A stretch of DNA of 64,000 bases. Source: Tous-C4FEB sp044356555. GTDB taxonomy: Bacteria; Verrucomicrobiota; Verrucomicrobiia; Opitutales; Opitutaceae. A program made the position numbers and the translations under genes. Positions 33,699-43,200 of the stretch are shown piece after piece. The stretch is from assembly GCA_044356555.1 (NCBI GenBank), contig JBIKWB010000015.1:1-64000 (forward strand). Reading direction: 5' to 3'. The notes beneath the pieces were generated by a model. It did not search any database, was not told the DNA's origin, and saw only the letters and a list, made by a program, of their open reading frames with translations. Within the stretch, counting starts at the first letter, position 1. Each line of letters opens with the position of its first letter.

Positions 33699-36600
33699 TC
33701 AGAAACTGCCTTTCACGCCGATCACGATGTAGGAAGGGCTGACGTAGCGTTGGTAGGCTTGGGCAAAGGCTGGGGTGTTCGGCGCTCGGCGATACACGAG
33801 GCGGTCCTTGGCGAGCAGGTCGTCCCAGTTCAGGTAGAGGGAGAGCTTCTTGCTCAGCGCGTATTCCCCGCTGATCCCATAGCGGGTGTAGGCCGCTTGG
33901 TATTCATAGGTGGACTGCGGGATGAACCCTTCGGTCGAGGTCCCGGGAACGACCACCACTTCCGCCCGCTTCGTTTCGGCCTGATAGGCCGCCGTCAGCC
34001 GGACGGAGAAGCGCGGTCTGATGTAGTTCAACCCCGCCGTCAGGGAATCGGGACTGAAACCCACGAAATCCGCCGCATTCCGGCCGCCCACCTTCAGATG
34101 CGTATAGTTCACCCAAGCCTGCATCAGCCGCAGCCATGACGGCAAAAACAGCAAATCCTGCCGGTAGCTCAGCTCGACGCCATCCAACGTCGCATCGCCC
34201 ACATTTTCCCAGCGGCGCAAGACGTAGTTGTCGGCCAACATATACTCTATGTCTCCCTCCGGGATGCCGTAAGCCTCGAGCGTAGCGGCCGTGGTTGGCT
34301 GGCCGCGCTGCGCGAAGAAGTTGCTGACCTTCTTTTGATAGACCCCGACGGACCCGAATCCGCCTTTCAGATGATAGGAGTCGAGGGACAGGTGGAAACT
34401 ATCCGCAGTCCAAGGCTCTAAGCCGGGATTGCCGACCACGATGGTGCGAGCGGTGGTAGCATTGGTGTCGGTGGGAACAGGAATCGTGATCCCGGCTACG
34501 ACATATTGCACATCCGGGCGGCCGATCGTCCGGGCGTAGGCCGCTCGTGCGACCAGGTTCTCGGTAAACGCGTAGTTGGCGTTCAGGCTGGGATAGAGCC
34601 CGTCGTAGCTTTGGCTTTCGATGTTGCCGCGCTCCCGATTGATGAGCCGAAGGCGTTCGTCGGCATTGTTGGTGATGGGGATCAACGCGCCGCTGCTGTT
34701 GCGCAGCAGGTTGCCCGCCGCATCCCGCTGGTAGATGGCGAAGTTGTCCCGCTTCAGGCTCCACCCCTTGAGATCGGTTTTCTCGTAGCGGGCACCGCCG
34801 GTGAAGTTCAACCGGCCGGAGAGCAGGCGCAGATCGAATCGGAAATAGCCGGCCAGGATATCCTCGAGCATCCGCTTCGAATTCTGCGCCCGATTCGTGA
34901 TGAACGTGTTGTTCAGGGTGAAATACTCCGGGTTTTTCACGAAGAGATTGTAGGTTTTCACCGGGCTGATCCACCGCACCGGGTTCCCGTTTACCTTCAC
35001 GTCGATCGACTCATCCACGAGGTCATAGAGCGAGACGGCCGTCTGGCCGGCGGCCCGGCCGACAAAGGTGTAGTTCTTGACCGGACGGGTGTCGTCCTTG
35101 TCGAGGCGGTTGTAACTGCTCCCGATTTTGAGCGTGAGATTCCGGCCGATCGCGCGGCTCACGTTCAGGCGGCCGGCTGTGAGGTCCGTCTGATACATGG
35201 CATACTCCTCGTTCGCCGTGCCCAAGGTATAGCTGTTGGCGTCGTAGGGGTCTACCAGTGTGCCGTCGGCGCGTTTGAGGGTATAGGTTTTCGGACCGAT
35301 GCTCGAACCCTGCCCAATCCCGTCGCCGCGGATATTGAGGTTGAGGGCATTGGCCACGACGCCGTTGAAGTAGCCCTTGCCGATGCTGCTGCGCTCCCGG
35401 TCAGCGGCTGAATAGGAGGCCTGCCCGTCGACCTTCCACACCGGTCCCCGATGCTGATACTTCAGTGACAGCATGCTGGTGTCGGTGCTCGCGTCGTAGT
35501 TCGAGGGATTGAGGGTGCCCATTTCGAAGCGTCCCGTGGTGCCGCGGCTTTCGGTATAATTCGCATTACCGATCGCATCGTAATTGGCGTTAATGCGTGA
35601 GGTGAAGAAACTCATGGCCCTTTTGTCGAGGACCGCCCGTTGCTGAACCTGCAGGCTGAGCGTGTCATTTTTCGACAGCTTCCAATCTACGCCCAATTGA
35701 ATGTTTTCGGTTTTGGAGATCGAGGCCTCTTGACGCCATTGCGTGATCGCGAGCGCGAAATCTTTCGGCGCGCCGGTCGCAAGGTAGGTGTTTTTCAAAT
35801 TCCAGAAAGCGACTTCCGAGGGGGTGTTGTCTGTCGGCCGCTGGCGCCAAGAGCGGGACACGCCCAGGCTGACCGCGAGGCGCTTCCCCGCCGGGAAGGC
35901 GTAGCTCAGGCTGAACGAGGGCTCCTTGTGCCGCGGCGAGGCCCGGTCGTGGGGCTGCCGCGAACCACCATCAACGCTCAAGCCGTCCACGTTGTTGAAA
36001 TTCATATAAACTTGGTAGCGTCCAACCGGGCGCTTGATGCCCGTTCCGGTCTTCGCAATCAGGTTCATCGAACCGCCCAAGCCGGAAGCCGGCTGGTCGG
36101 GCGTAGGTACTTTCGAGACCTCCACGCGCTCGATGTTTAGGATCGGCACGTCCTGCAGCGCCGCAGTGCGACCGCTGGTCGCGCCGATGCCCGTAGCAGG
36201 CACGTCCATGCCGTCGATTTGAATGTTGGACATTTCCGCGGGAAACCCGCCCAAGGCGATCCGGCCGGGATTCTCTCCGTCGTCCAGAATGGAGACGCCG
36301 GGCAAGAAGCGCACGTAATCGCCGATGTTTTCCTGGCCGCGGTCTCCAAGTTCATCAAACGAGACCACGTTCTTGATATTGGCGGCGTGACGTTGCTCGT
36401 TCATCGCGACTGCTTGGCCGCTCATGGTCTGTTCCGCGACGACCTGGAATTTCTCGAGCACGATCGTCCGGTCCTCCACGCCGCGACGGTCGGTGCTTTC
36501 GCGACTGAGCTGGAAATCCTGCGCGACCTGCCCGCCTGACGGAACCGTTACCCGTGAGGTTTGCGACACGAAGCCCAGATAGGAAACTTCCAACTCGATA

Positions 36601-36875
36601 ACCTTGGCCGGGGCTCCCCGGAGATAGAACCTGCCGTCGTCGTCGGTCAGCGTCTCCTGGGCTGTGCCTCGAATGGCCACTTTAGCCCGGCCGAGCGGGG
36701 AACCGCTCACCGCGTTGGAGACGGAGCCTTGGACCGCGCCCATGGGCTCGCCCGAGGATTGGGCATGACCGCCAAGGACAAAAGTGAGGGACCCCAATAG
36801 GCTCAGAACCACACGTGGGAGGGCCATATGCGTTCCGTTTCGCCAAAAGGCAGTGAGGGAAGATTTAAAGTTCAT
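33699..36875 (-). CDS. TonB-dependent receptor with carboxypeptidase-regulatory-like N-terminal domain
   Basis: This 1058-residue protein has a signal region (MALPRVVLSLLGSLTFVLGG at 17-36; ATG 36827 is an alternative start). A CarboxypepD_reg-like domain follows at about 45-125 (GAVQGSVSNAVSGSPLGRAK, YLGFVSQTSRVTVPSGGQVA). The plug is at about 140-290 with IVLEKFQVVAEQTMSG, FLPGVSILDDGENPGRIALG, IQIDGMDV and NIERVEVSKVPTPDQPASGL. The barrel ends in ...YIVIGVKGSF. This architecture resembles the TIGR01782 glycan-linked receptors more than the siderophore type. It lies 47 bp downstream of the GH106-like gene and upstream of the PSD1, DUF1501 and esterase genes, so it probably imports the rhamnose-containing product. 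Confidence 0.9.
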   Translation of the reverse strand: MNFKSSLTAFWRNGTHMALPRVVLSLLGSLTFVLGGHAQSSGEPMGAVQGSVSNAVSGSPLGRAKVAIRGTAQETLTDDDGRFYLRGAPAKVIELEVSYLGFVSQTSRVTVPSGGQVAQDFQLSRESTDRRGVEDRTIVLEKFQVVAEQTMSGQAVAMNEQRHAANIKNVVSFDELGDRGQENIGDYVRFLPGVSILDDGENPGRIALGGFPAEMSNIQIDGMDVPATGIGATSGRTAALQDVPILNIERVEVSKVPTPDQPASGLGGSMNLIAKTGTGIKRPVGRYQVYMNFNNVDGLSVDGGSRQPHDRASPRHKEPSFSLSYAFPAGKRLAVSLGVSRSWRQRPTDNTPSEVAFWNLKNTYLATGAPKDFALAITQWRQEASISKTENIQLGVDWKLSKNDTLSLQVQQRAVLDKRAMSFFTSRINANYDAIGNANYTESRGTTGRFEMGTLNPSNYDASTDTSMLSLKYQHRGPVWKVDGQASYSAADRERSSIGKGYFNGVVANALNLNIRGDGIGQGSSIGPKTYTLKRADGTLVDPYDANSYTLGTANEEYAMYQTDLTAGRLNVSRAIGRNLTLKIGSSYNRLDKDDTRPVKNYTFVGRAAGQTAVSLYDLVDESIDVKVNGNPVRWISPVKTYNLFVKNPEYFTLNNTFITNRAQNSKRMLEDILAGYFRFDLRLLSGRLNFTGGARYEKTDLKGWSLKRDNFAIYQRDAAGNLLRNSSGALIPITNNADERLRLINRERGNIESQSYDGLYPSLNANYAFTENLVARAAYARTIGRPDVQYVVAGITIPVPTDTNATTARTIVVGNPGLEPWTADSFHLSLDSYHLKGGFGSVGVYQKKVSNFFAQRGQPTTAATLEAYGIPEGDIEYMLADNYVLRRWENVGDATLDGVELSYRQDLLFLPSWLRLMQAWVNYTHLKVGGRNAADFVGFSPDSLTAGLNYIRPRFSVRLTAAYQAETKRAEVVVVPGTSTEGFIPQSTYEYQAAYTRYGISGEYALSKKLSLYLNWDDLLAKDRLVYRRAPNTPAFAQAYQRYVSPSYIVIGVKGSF

Positions 36876-36922
36876 CGGGTTTGGATGTTGGGAATAGGTG
36901 GACGAAGTTGTGATGGATTGTG

Positions 36923-39802
36923 TTAGGGCGCTGGCGCACTCCAGTCGATTTTGACGGGGCCCAGCAGACCGGAGGGGACGAGCGGGGAGGTTGCCTCGTA
37001 GTGTTTCCAGATGGTGAAGCTATAGCGCTTCCGCTCGGAGAGGCGCGTGCGGTCGTAAAGCCAAGCGGGGAGTTGTTTGAGCCTTCCGTCGGTAAACTTG
37101 TTCGTGCCCTCGGGCTGATAGGTGAGATCGGTGGGCAGTGACTCGTCGCCAATCACGCGGTTGATCCAGCGGTTGGCCACGCGGATCTCGAGGAGGTTGT
37201 CGCCGGCGCGCAAGTGGCGCGTGACCTCGGCGCGAAACGGCGGTTGCCAGAGCGTGCCGATGAGCGCGCCGTTGAGCCTGACGTCGGCGAGATCGGCGAC
37301 CGTGCCGAGGTCGAGGATGGCGGTGGCTCCGGCGCGGAGTTGGGTTGTAAAGCTCGTGCGGTAGGTGGCCGTGCCGGAGTAGAACTTGATGCCGGGGTTT
37401 TCGTGTTCTGTCCACGAGGCGAGGGTCGCGAAGGTGGCGTCGGGCGGTGCGCCGCGGCCGTCGTGGAACGCGACCTGCCACGGACCGGCAATCGGCAGAG
37501 TCGCGACAATCGCGGTCTGCGGAGCGTCGGCGCCCGGCCCGGCCGCGGCGCGGCGGAAGACGACGAAGATCGAGCCGCGCGGCTCGAGGTGGAGCGGCAC
37601 GGTGGTGCCGGCGGCGCTCGGGCGGAACGCGGAGGCGTCGGCACGGGCGCCGGTGATCGCGTTCCAGAGCTCGGGCTGGCGGCCGGTGACGCGGAAGGTG
37701 AAGTCGCCGGCGACGTCTTGATCCGAGTGGTTGAAAACGAAGTAGATTTCGGCGTCGGGCGTGCGGCGGTGAATGAAGCGGAGTTCGCCTCCCGCCGGCG
37801 CGGCCGGCAGCACCACGTCGGGCGCGAGACCGATTTCACCGAGCGCAGCGGGCAAAGCAGCGCGCCGGACCAGCGGGCGGGGCCCGTCCCACAGCTCGCG
37901 CACGAGCGCGGCGAACTCATTGCGCTCCTCGTAGTCGCGCGCACCTGCGGGAGCTACGGGCGCGGCGCCGAAGATCGGTGCGCCGGCGCGGGCGAAATCT
38001 CGGAGGCGGCGCAGCGTCGTGAGATCGGCGGTCCAGTTCGCCGGCAGCATGAGGACGCGATACGTGGGCCCGGTCGGAAGCGTGAGCGCGCCATCGCGCC
38101 ACGTCATCGCGGCGAGGTGGTGCGGGTAGACGATGTCGAAATCGTAGCCGGCCGGCGTCGTCACCATGCCGCCGGGGAAGGCGTAGCCGTGGTCCCCGGT
38201 GTGGAGGAACGCGATGTCGGCGACCGTGCGGCCCTGCTGCAGGAGAAACTGCCCGCGTGCCACGTAGTCGATCCACGCGCCGGCGAGGTGCCACCACGTG
38301 TTGAGACGGCCGAAGTGCGTGCCGTAGCGGCCGAGGCTGAAGCCGGGGCCGTCGTCGGTGGGTTGGTGCACGTAGTGGTGCAAAATGAAGCGGTTGATGC
38401 CGGCGGACCACGCGTAGTCGCCGGGATCCTTGAGTGTGGCGGGAGTCGCGAGCCAACGGCCGTCTTCGGGCTTGGCGGTAAACGCCTCGGCGCCGACGAG
38501 TGGGCGGCCGAGGACATTGGCGACGGACGCGACAAGCTTGATCCGCGAAAGACGCGGCGCGGTGTCGGGCATCCAGAATTCATTCATCGGCACGTCGACA
38601 AACTCGTTCGCCGAAACCGGATTCAGCGGGCCACCCTGCGCCTCGGCGTGGATGATCATACCGTGCTCGTGCGCGCGCCGCTGCATCGTGCCGAAGTAAT
38701 TTTTCGCGATGAGTTGCTCGACCGCGCCGCGGAAATCCCTCAGCGCCGCTTCGGTGAACGACGGGCTCTCCACGACGCGGCCGGTGAGCACGGGCAGCAG
38801 CGGCACGAAATCGTAGCCCTTGAGCGCGCGGAACTGCGCGGGGAAGGTGTCCGTCCAATTTTGCGGGCCGCCCTCGAAGCTGTCGAAGAGCAGTCCCTTG
38901 AGCGTGCGGCCCACGCGCGGGCCGGCCTCGCGCAAAATGCGGCCGAGCGCCTGATCAAAGTAGAACGAGACGGCGTCGGAGTCCATTTTGTCGATCTCAA
39001 GGCCGTGCCCCTCGGGGACGGCGGGATGATTCGTCGAGCTCGTCGAGGTGAAGCCGAATCGTAAGATCGTCCACTCGCCTGCGGGGAGCGTGGCGCGCAA
39101 CGTGCCGGTGGCGGCATCGAAGTCGGCCGTGAGGTCAATCACCCGGGCGCGGGGAATGCAGCCCGTGGCATCCGGGTCGAGTGGCGCGGCGGTGAGTGTC
39201 TTCTCTTTGAGCTTGGTCTTGAATTCCCAGTCAGGAGTGCGGCGGGTGGAGTCGGCCGGAACCGCCAGCACAACGATATCGCGGAAAAAATTCTCCATCT
39301 TCTTCACGGGCGGGGTGCGGAATTTCAGCGGATCTATCTTCGGCGGTGGCACGGCGAGAGTGAGCGCACTGCCGCCGGTCGCCTGGGTTTCGCTCCACAC
39401 GAGTTTCTTCATGGAGCGCTCGGGCGTGACCCACGGGCCGCCGCTGGCGGACCAGCCGGGCGTGTTCATGAGATGAAATTCCAGGCCGAGTTTGTCCGCC
39501 GTGGCGATCGCGTGCTGCACGTGCTCATGCCATGGGTCGGTACCGTAGCGGACGGGACCGGGCGGCATGTAGATGCTCGCGTCGAACATCTGCACGCCCG
39601 CGATCCCGACGCGCTTCATATCCGCAAGATCGGCCTCGATGCCGTGCTTGGTCACGTTGCCATTGATCCAATGCCACCAAACGAGCGGTCGGGCTACCGG
39701 AGGTGGTGCGGCGAAACCGGCATCGAGCGCATCGGCACCGGTCGCGCGCGCGACCAGCAAAAGTATGAACAACGCAAGGGCGGGTCGGCGGGACGGGCGC
39801 AT
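36923..39802 (-). CDS. GH106-like alpha-L-rhamnosidase
   Basis: This 959-residue protein has a signal peptide (LALFILLLVARATGA). The GH106 start follows: PPPVARPLVWWHWINGNVTK, then GIEADLADMKRVGIAGVQMF, PPGPVRYGTDPWHEHVQHAI and GWSASGGPWVTPERSMKKL. The central part has VGRTLKGLLFDSFEGGPQNW, HAEAQGGPLNP and FWMPDT, with Glu residues in blocks where family catalytic and calcium-binding acids lie. The C-terminus is a beta-sandwich (DVRLNGALIGTLWQPPFRAE, RVANRWINRVIGD). GH106 enzymes remove terminal alpha-L-rhamnose, for example from rhamnogalacturonan side chains or algal polysaccharides. It is the first gene of the 39.8-25.4 kb run, facing a LacI remnant across a 446-bp gap. Confidence 0.85.
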   Translation of the reverse strand: MRPSRRPALALFILLLVARATGADALDAGFAAPPPVARPLVWWHWINGNVTKHGIEADLADMKRVGIAGVQMFDASIYMPPGPVRYGTDPWHEHVQHAIATADKLGLEFHLMNTPGWSASGGPWVTPERSMKKLVWSETQATGGSALTLAVPPPKIDPLKFRTPPVKKMENFFRDIVVLAVPADSTRRTPDWEFKTKLKEKTLTAAPLDPDATGCIPRARVIDLTADFDAATGTLRATLPAGEWTILRFGFTSTSSTNHPAVPEGHGLEIDKMDSDAVSFYFDQALGRILREAGPRVGRTLKGLLFDSFEGGPQNWTDTFPAQFRALKGYDFVPLLPVLTGRVVESPSFTEAALRDFRGAVEQLIAKNYFGTMQRRAHEHGMIIHAEAQGGPLNPVSANEFVDVPMNEFWMPDTAPRLSRIKLVASVANVLGRPLVGAEAFTAKPEDGRWLATPATLKDPGDYAWSAGINRFILHHYVHQPTDDGPGFSLGRYGTHFGRLNTWWHLAGAWIDYVARGQFLLQQGRTVADIAFLHTGDHGYAFPGGMVTTPAGYDFDIVYPHHLAAMTWRDGALTLPTGPTYRVLMLPANWTADLTTLRRLRDFARAGAPIFGAAPVAPAGARDYEERNEFAALVRELWDGPRPLVRRAALPAALGEIGLAPDVVLPAAPAGGELRFIHRRTPDAEIYFVFNHSDQDVAGDFTFRVTGRQPELWNAITGARADASAFRPSAAGTTVPLHLEPRGSIFVVFRRAAAGPGADAPQTAIVATLPIAGPWQVAFHDGRGAPPDATFATLASWTEHENPGIKFYSGTATYRTSFTTQLRAGATAILDLGTVADLADVRLNGALIGTLWQPPFRAEVTRHLRAGDNLLEIRVANRWINRVIGDESLPTDLTYQPEGTNKFTDGRLKQLPAWLYDRTRLSERKRYSFTIWKHYEATSPLVPSGLLGPVKIDWSAPAP

Positions 39803-39984
39803 GGGCAGTGATGGTTACGGTGTGGGATACGGCGGAAGACTATGGGGCACTGCGCCGAGGACTGTCTCCGGCCGCAGGAGCGTAATTGCCCTCCTTGGCA
39901 CCTGACAGGCGGGAATGAGGAGATTTCTCATCGAAGAGGGGCGCGTTAAGGTGGGGTTGATGACGGCCGACGAGGTCTACGCTC
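39803..39984. other. Non-coding part of the 446-bp gap upstream of the GH106-like gene
   Basis: This stretch precedes the GH106-like ATG and should hold its promoter. I see no coding potential, clear palindrome or convincing promoter boxes. The rest of the gap (39985-40248) is the LacI remnant and its short tail up to the end of the 1480-residue gene. Confidence 0.4.
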
Positions 39985-40230
39985 TGCCGCCGGATGGGGA
40001 TTGTTGGGCGATTTAGCCGGCACCAACCGGGGGGAGTCTACCATAGTTTCTTTGAATCCGTTCAATTCCTGAGACTGCCCTCGACGGCATGGGTGATCGG
40101 CCTGGGCATCACCTCTGCCCCGCCGTGGTCACGTTGTTGATGCTCGAGAAGCTCGCCGCCGCCGGATACCGGCGGCCGCTGGCGATCCAAGACGCCGACG
40201 TGAACGCGCGGGCTGGGACTTCATGGAGTT
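39985..40230 (+). pseudogene. Remnant of a LacI-family regulator gene with its promoter region
   Basis: From about 39985 this region aligns with the upstream region of the intact LacI gene (about 55850-55990), including the TTTGAA-n-CCGTTCAATTCC site and GGGTGATCGGCCT. The start region GTG-GTC-ACG-TTG at 40125 matches GTG-ATC-ACC-CTG of the intact start. It then jumps to the middle of the gene: LEKLAAAGYRRPLAIQDADV matches LEKLAAAGCRRPMAIIEAGV. About 530 bp, encoding the helix-turn-helix and first ligand lobe, are missing, and similarity ends after about 30 codons. It cannot bind DNA as a LacI repressor. It faces the GH106-led operon as the intact gene faces the GH95-led one. Confidence 0.75.
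40052..40065. promoter_or_regulatory. LacI-type operator candidate at the regulator remnant
   Basis: TTGAATCCGTTCAA has 5-bp arms identical to those at the intact LacI promoter, with centre TCCG in place of ACCG. It lies in the gap upstream of the divergent GH106-like gene (250 bp from its ATG), so it may still bind the intact regulator and link the two operons. Confidence 0.6.
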
Positions 40231-40248
40231 GGGGGTCGGGGCATGGCT

Positions 40249-43200
40249 TTAGTTTCCGAGTTCCGAAAGATAGCGAATCAGATGCGCGAGCTGCTGTTCG
40301 GTCATGGTGGCAGTGAGGCCGTCGGCCATGACCGTGCCTCCGGTTTGGACTTTCGTGGCGTCGGCGCGCTTGATGGTTTTCACCTCGCCGCTGGTCATGT
40401 CGCGGATCGCGATGATGTCGGAGGTTTCGGTCTGCTTGAAGCCGGTGACGACGGTGCCGTCCTTCAAGGTGACGGTGGCAGCCTCGTAGCCTTCCTTCAC
40501 GTTGAGGGCAGGCCAGACGACTTCGGTGACAATCATGTCGATGGGCAGGCCGCGACTGAGCGCGGAGAGGTCGGGGCCGATTTTGCCGCCGGTGCCCCCG
40601 ACCGCGTGGCAGGCGAGGCAGCTCGATTGCTCATAGATTTTGCGGCCCTCCGCGGCGTTGCCCTCCGACTTGGCGCGCTGGACGATGAGCTCCACGTATT
40701 CCTGGGTGTAGGTGGGCACCGCCGAGTCGATTCCGGCGATGGCCATGAGCATCGACGAAATTCTCGCGGTCGTCAGGCCCGTGCGACTGAGCGCCTGCAG
40801 CGTAAACCGGGCTTGGGTTGGCGAAAGGACGTCCTTGGCAGGCGCCACGACCGAATTGGCCGCGGCCCGGAGATCCATCAAGGCCCGGCCGAAGGCCGTG
40901 CTGCCCTCGACGCGGGAGAGGATCGACGTGAGCAGGGCGGAAACGTCCTCTGGTTGCTGGGCGACACGGATCTTGGCGAGCACATGCAGCGCGGCCTCCG
41001 CCGGGCTGGCGCTAATGAGCGCCTCAAACGCCGCAGTGCGCAGATCGGCGGACTCGGACCGGTTCGCGGCCTCGATCAATTCTCGCACCGCAGCCGCGCC
41101 CGCGAGGTCGCCCGTTGCGGTGAGCGCGGCTTTGCGCATGGCCAACGGGGTCGCCTCATCGACGGCGATGGCGCGGATGCGTCCGGCGAGCGGCGTAACT
41201 TTCCATACTCCAGCCAGCCGCACCGCCTGGATGCGCACGGCCGCATCGGTGCCGATGATGAGCGATTCAAGCGCGGGGCCAGTGTCCTTCAGCCGGTGAC
41301 GGCGCGCGGCGGGCGACTCGGCCAGCGCCTGGAGCACAGCGGCGTTCGCGGCGCCACGTTCGAAAACAAAGCGGAGGTCGTTCGCGTTGCCGATGGTGGC
41401 GAGGGCCTTCAGCCACGCGGTCTGCTTGGCGGGGTCGCTGGTGCGTTCGATGTGTTGGCGCATGAGCTCCCCTGCTTGGTTGAGACCGCCATTTTGCAGC
41501 ACAAAGAGCAGGTGTTCATCCTTGTCGAAGTGCAGCGTGCCGGCGGTGAGCGCGGTGGACCACCGCGCGCGCGTGGCAGCGAGCGCCTTCGTGAGCGCGT
41601 GCTGATGGTAGGGGCCAAGGGCGCGGTCCAAGGTGTGTGCAGCCACCGCGATGGCGCGGTCATCGGCGAAGTAACTGGCGGCGACAATGGCTTCGAGGCG
41701 CACGATGGGGTCTTCATCGGTGGCCTGCGGCTCAAGCAACGAGAGCGCACCGGCCAGCGCGCCCCCACGTGCCCACGTCGAAAGCGTGCGTGTAGCGTAG
41801 GCACGGATACGGGCATCGGGCGAGCGCAGCAGCGACTGCAGCAGCGCGGGGCGCGGGGTCTCGTGGGCTTCGTAGACCGCGAGGGCTTGGAGGCGGCGGT
41901 ATTCGTCTCTGGCTGAGCCGGGTTTGAGCTGGGGAATCCAGGCGTCGAGGGCGGTGGTTACCTCTTGGGAGGCGCGCTCGAAAAGGAGCCGCTTCGCTTG
42001 ATAGCTCGCCCAGCGCTCCGGCGAATCGAGTTGCTCGAACAGCGTCGTGAGACTGGCGCCGGCGAGTGCCGCGGGCTGAACCAGCGGCCGATCTTTTCGC
42101 ACCACGCGCCAGATGCGGCCGTGCACGAGATCGCGGTCGGGGTGCCGATACGAGGCCTGATAGTGGCCGACGATGAGGTTATACCAATCGGCGAAATACA
42201 CCGCGCCGTCAGGTCCGAGCCGCACGTCGCAAGGGCGGAAGGCTTTGTTCTTCGTCTGGATAATATTGATGTCGTGCCGGCTCCAGTAAGCGCCGTCCTT
42301 GAGGCCGAAGCGATGAAGTTGAAGCGTGTTGTCATATACGCCGCCGATGACGACGGCGCCCTGCAATTCATCGGGGAAGTGGCGGGTGTGAATGAGGTCG
42401 AAGCCCACGGTTTTGGAGGCGCGCGAAACGAACAAATTAAGGGCTTTCGCGTTCACCGGCTGCGGCGTGCGCACCAGACCGGGCACGGAGTAATAGCCTC
42501 CGTTACCGGCAGCCTCTTTGTGGAAGACCTGACCGAAGTCATCGGTGAGAACGCCCCAGTTGTTCGCTCCCGCACTTGAGGCGTTGAAGAAGGAGTCGAG
42601 CTGTCCCGTGCGCGGACGCAGCCGCCACAATCCCGCCTTGTCGTGGCGCTCAATGCCGTAGGGCGTCTCCACGCGCGAGTGGATCGCGTTGCCTTGCGTG
42701 AACCACAGCTCGCCGCCGAATCCCCAGCTCAGCGAGTTGATCGTCTGATGCGAATCGCCCGTGCCAAAGCCGCCCAGCACGAGCCGCCGTTCGTTCGCCC
42801 GGCCGCCCCCCGTGGTGTCTTTCAGATGCCACAGCCCGGTGCTTGCGGCGAGATAAACGCCGCCATCGCCCAGTTCAAAGCCGAGCGGTATCTCCAGTTC
42901 ATCGGCGAAGATTTGGAATTTGTCTGCGCGACCGTCGCGGTCTGTATCCTCGCAAATCACCAGCCGGTTTTTAGGCCGGGCACCGGGCTTCACCTGAGGA
43001 TAATCGGGGATGCATAGCGCCCACAGGCGCCCGCGCTCGTCCCAGCGGATCTGCACGACTTTGCCGATACCATCGCGCTCCGACGCGAACAGATTTACCT
43101 CGTAGTCGGGATGCACTTCGAACGTTGCGAATTCCTCCTCGGGCGTCTGCGGCTTTACGGAGGGTTCCGCGACCGGCGTGCTGCCGCGGCGCTCGGCGCG

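Noticed and set aside
40089..40316. Short plus-strand open frame (75 codons) as a real gene
   Set aside because: Its first part is a piece of a LacI gene after a large deletion, and its second part overlaps the 3' end of the 1480-residue gene. It was recorded as a pseudogene remnant instead.
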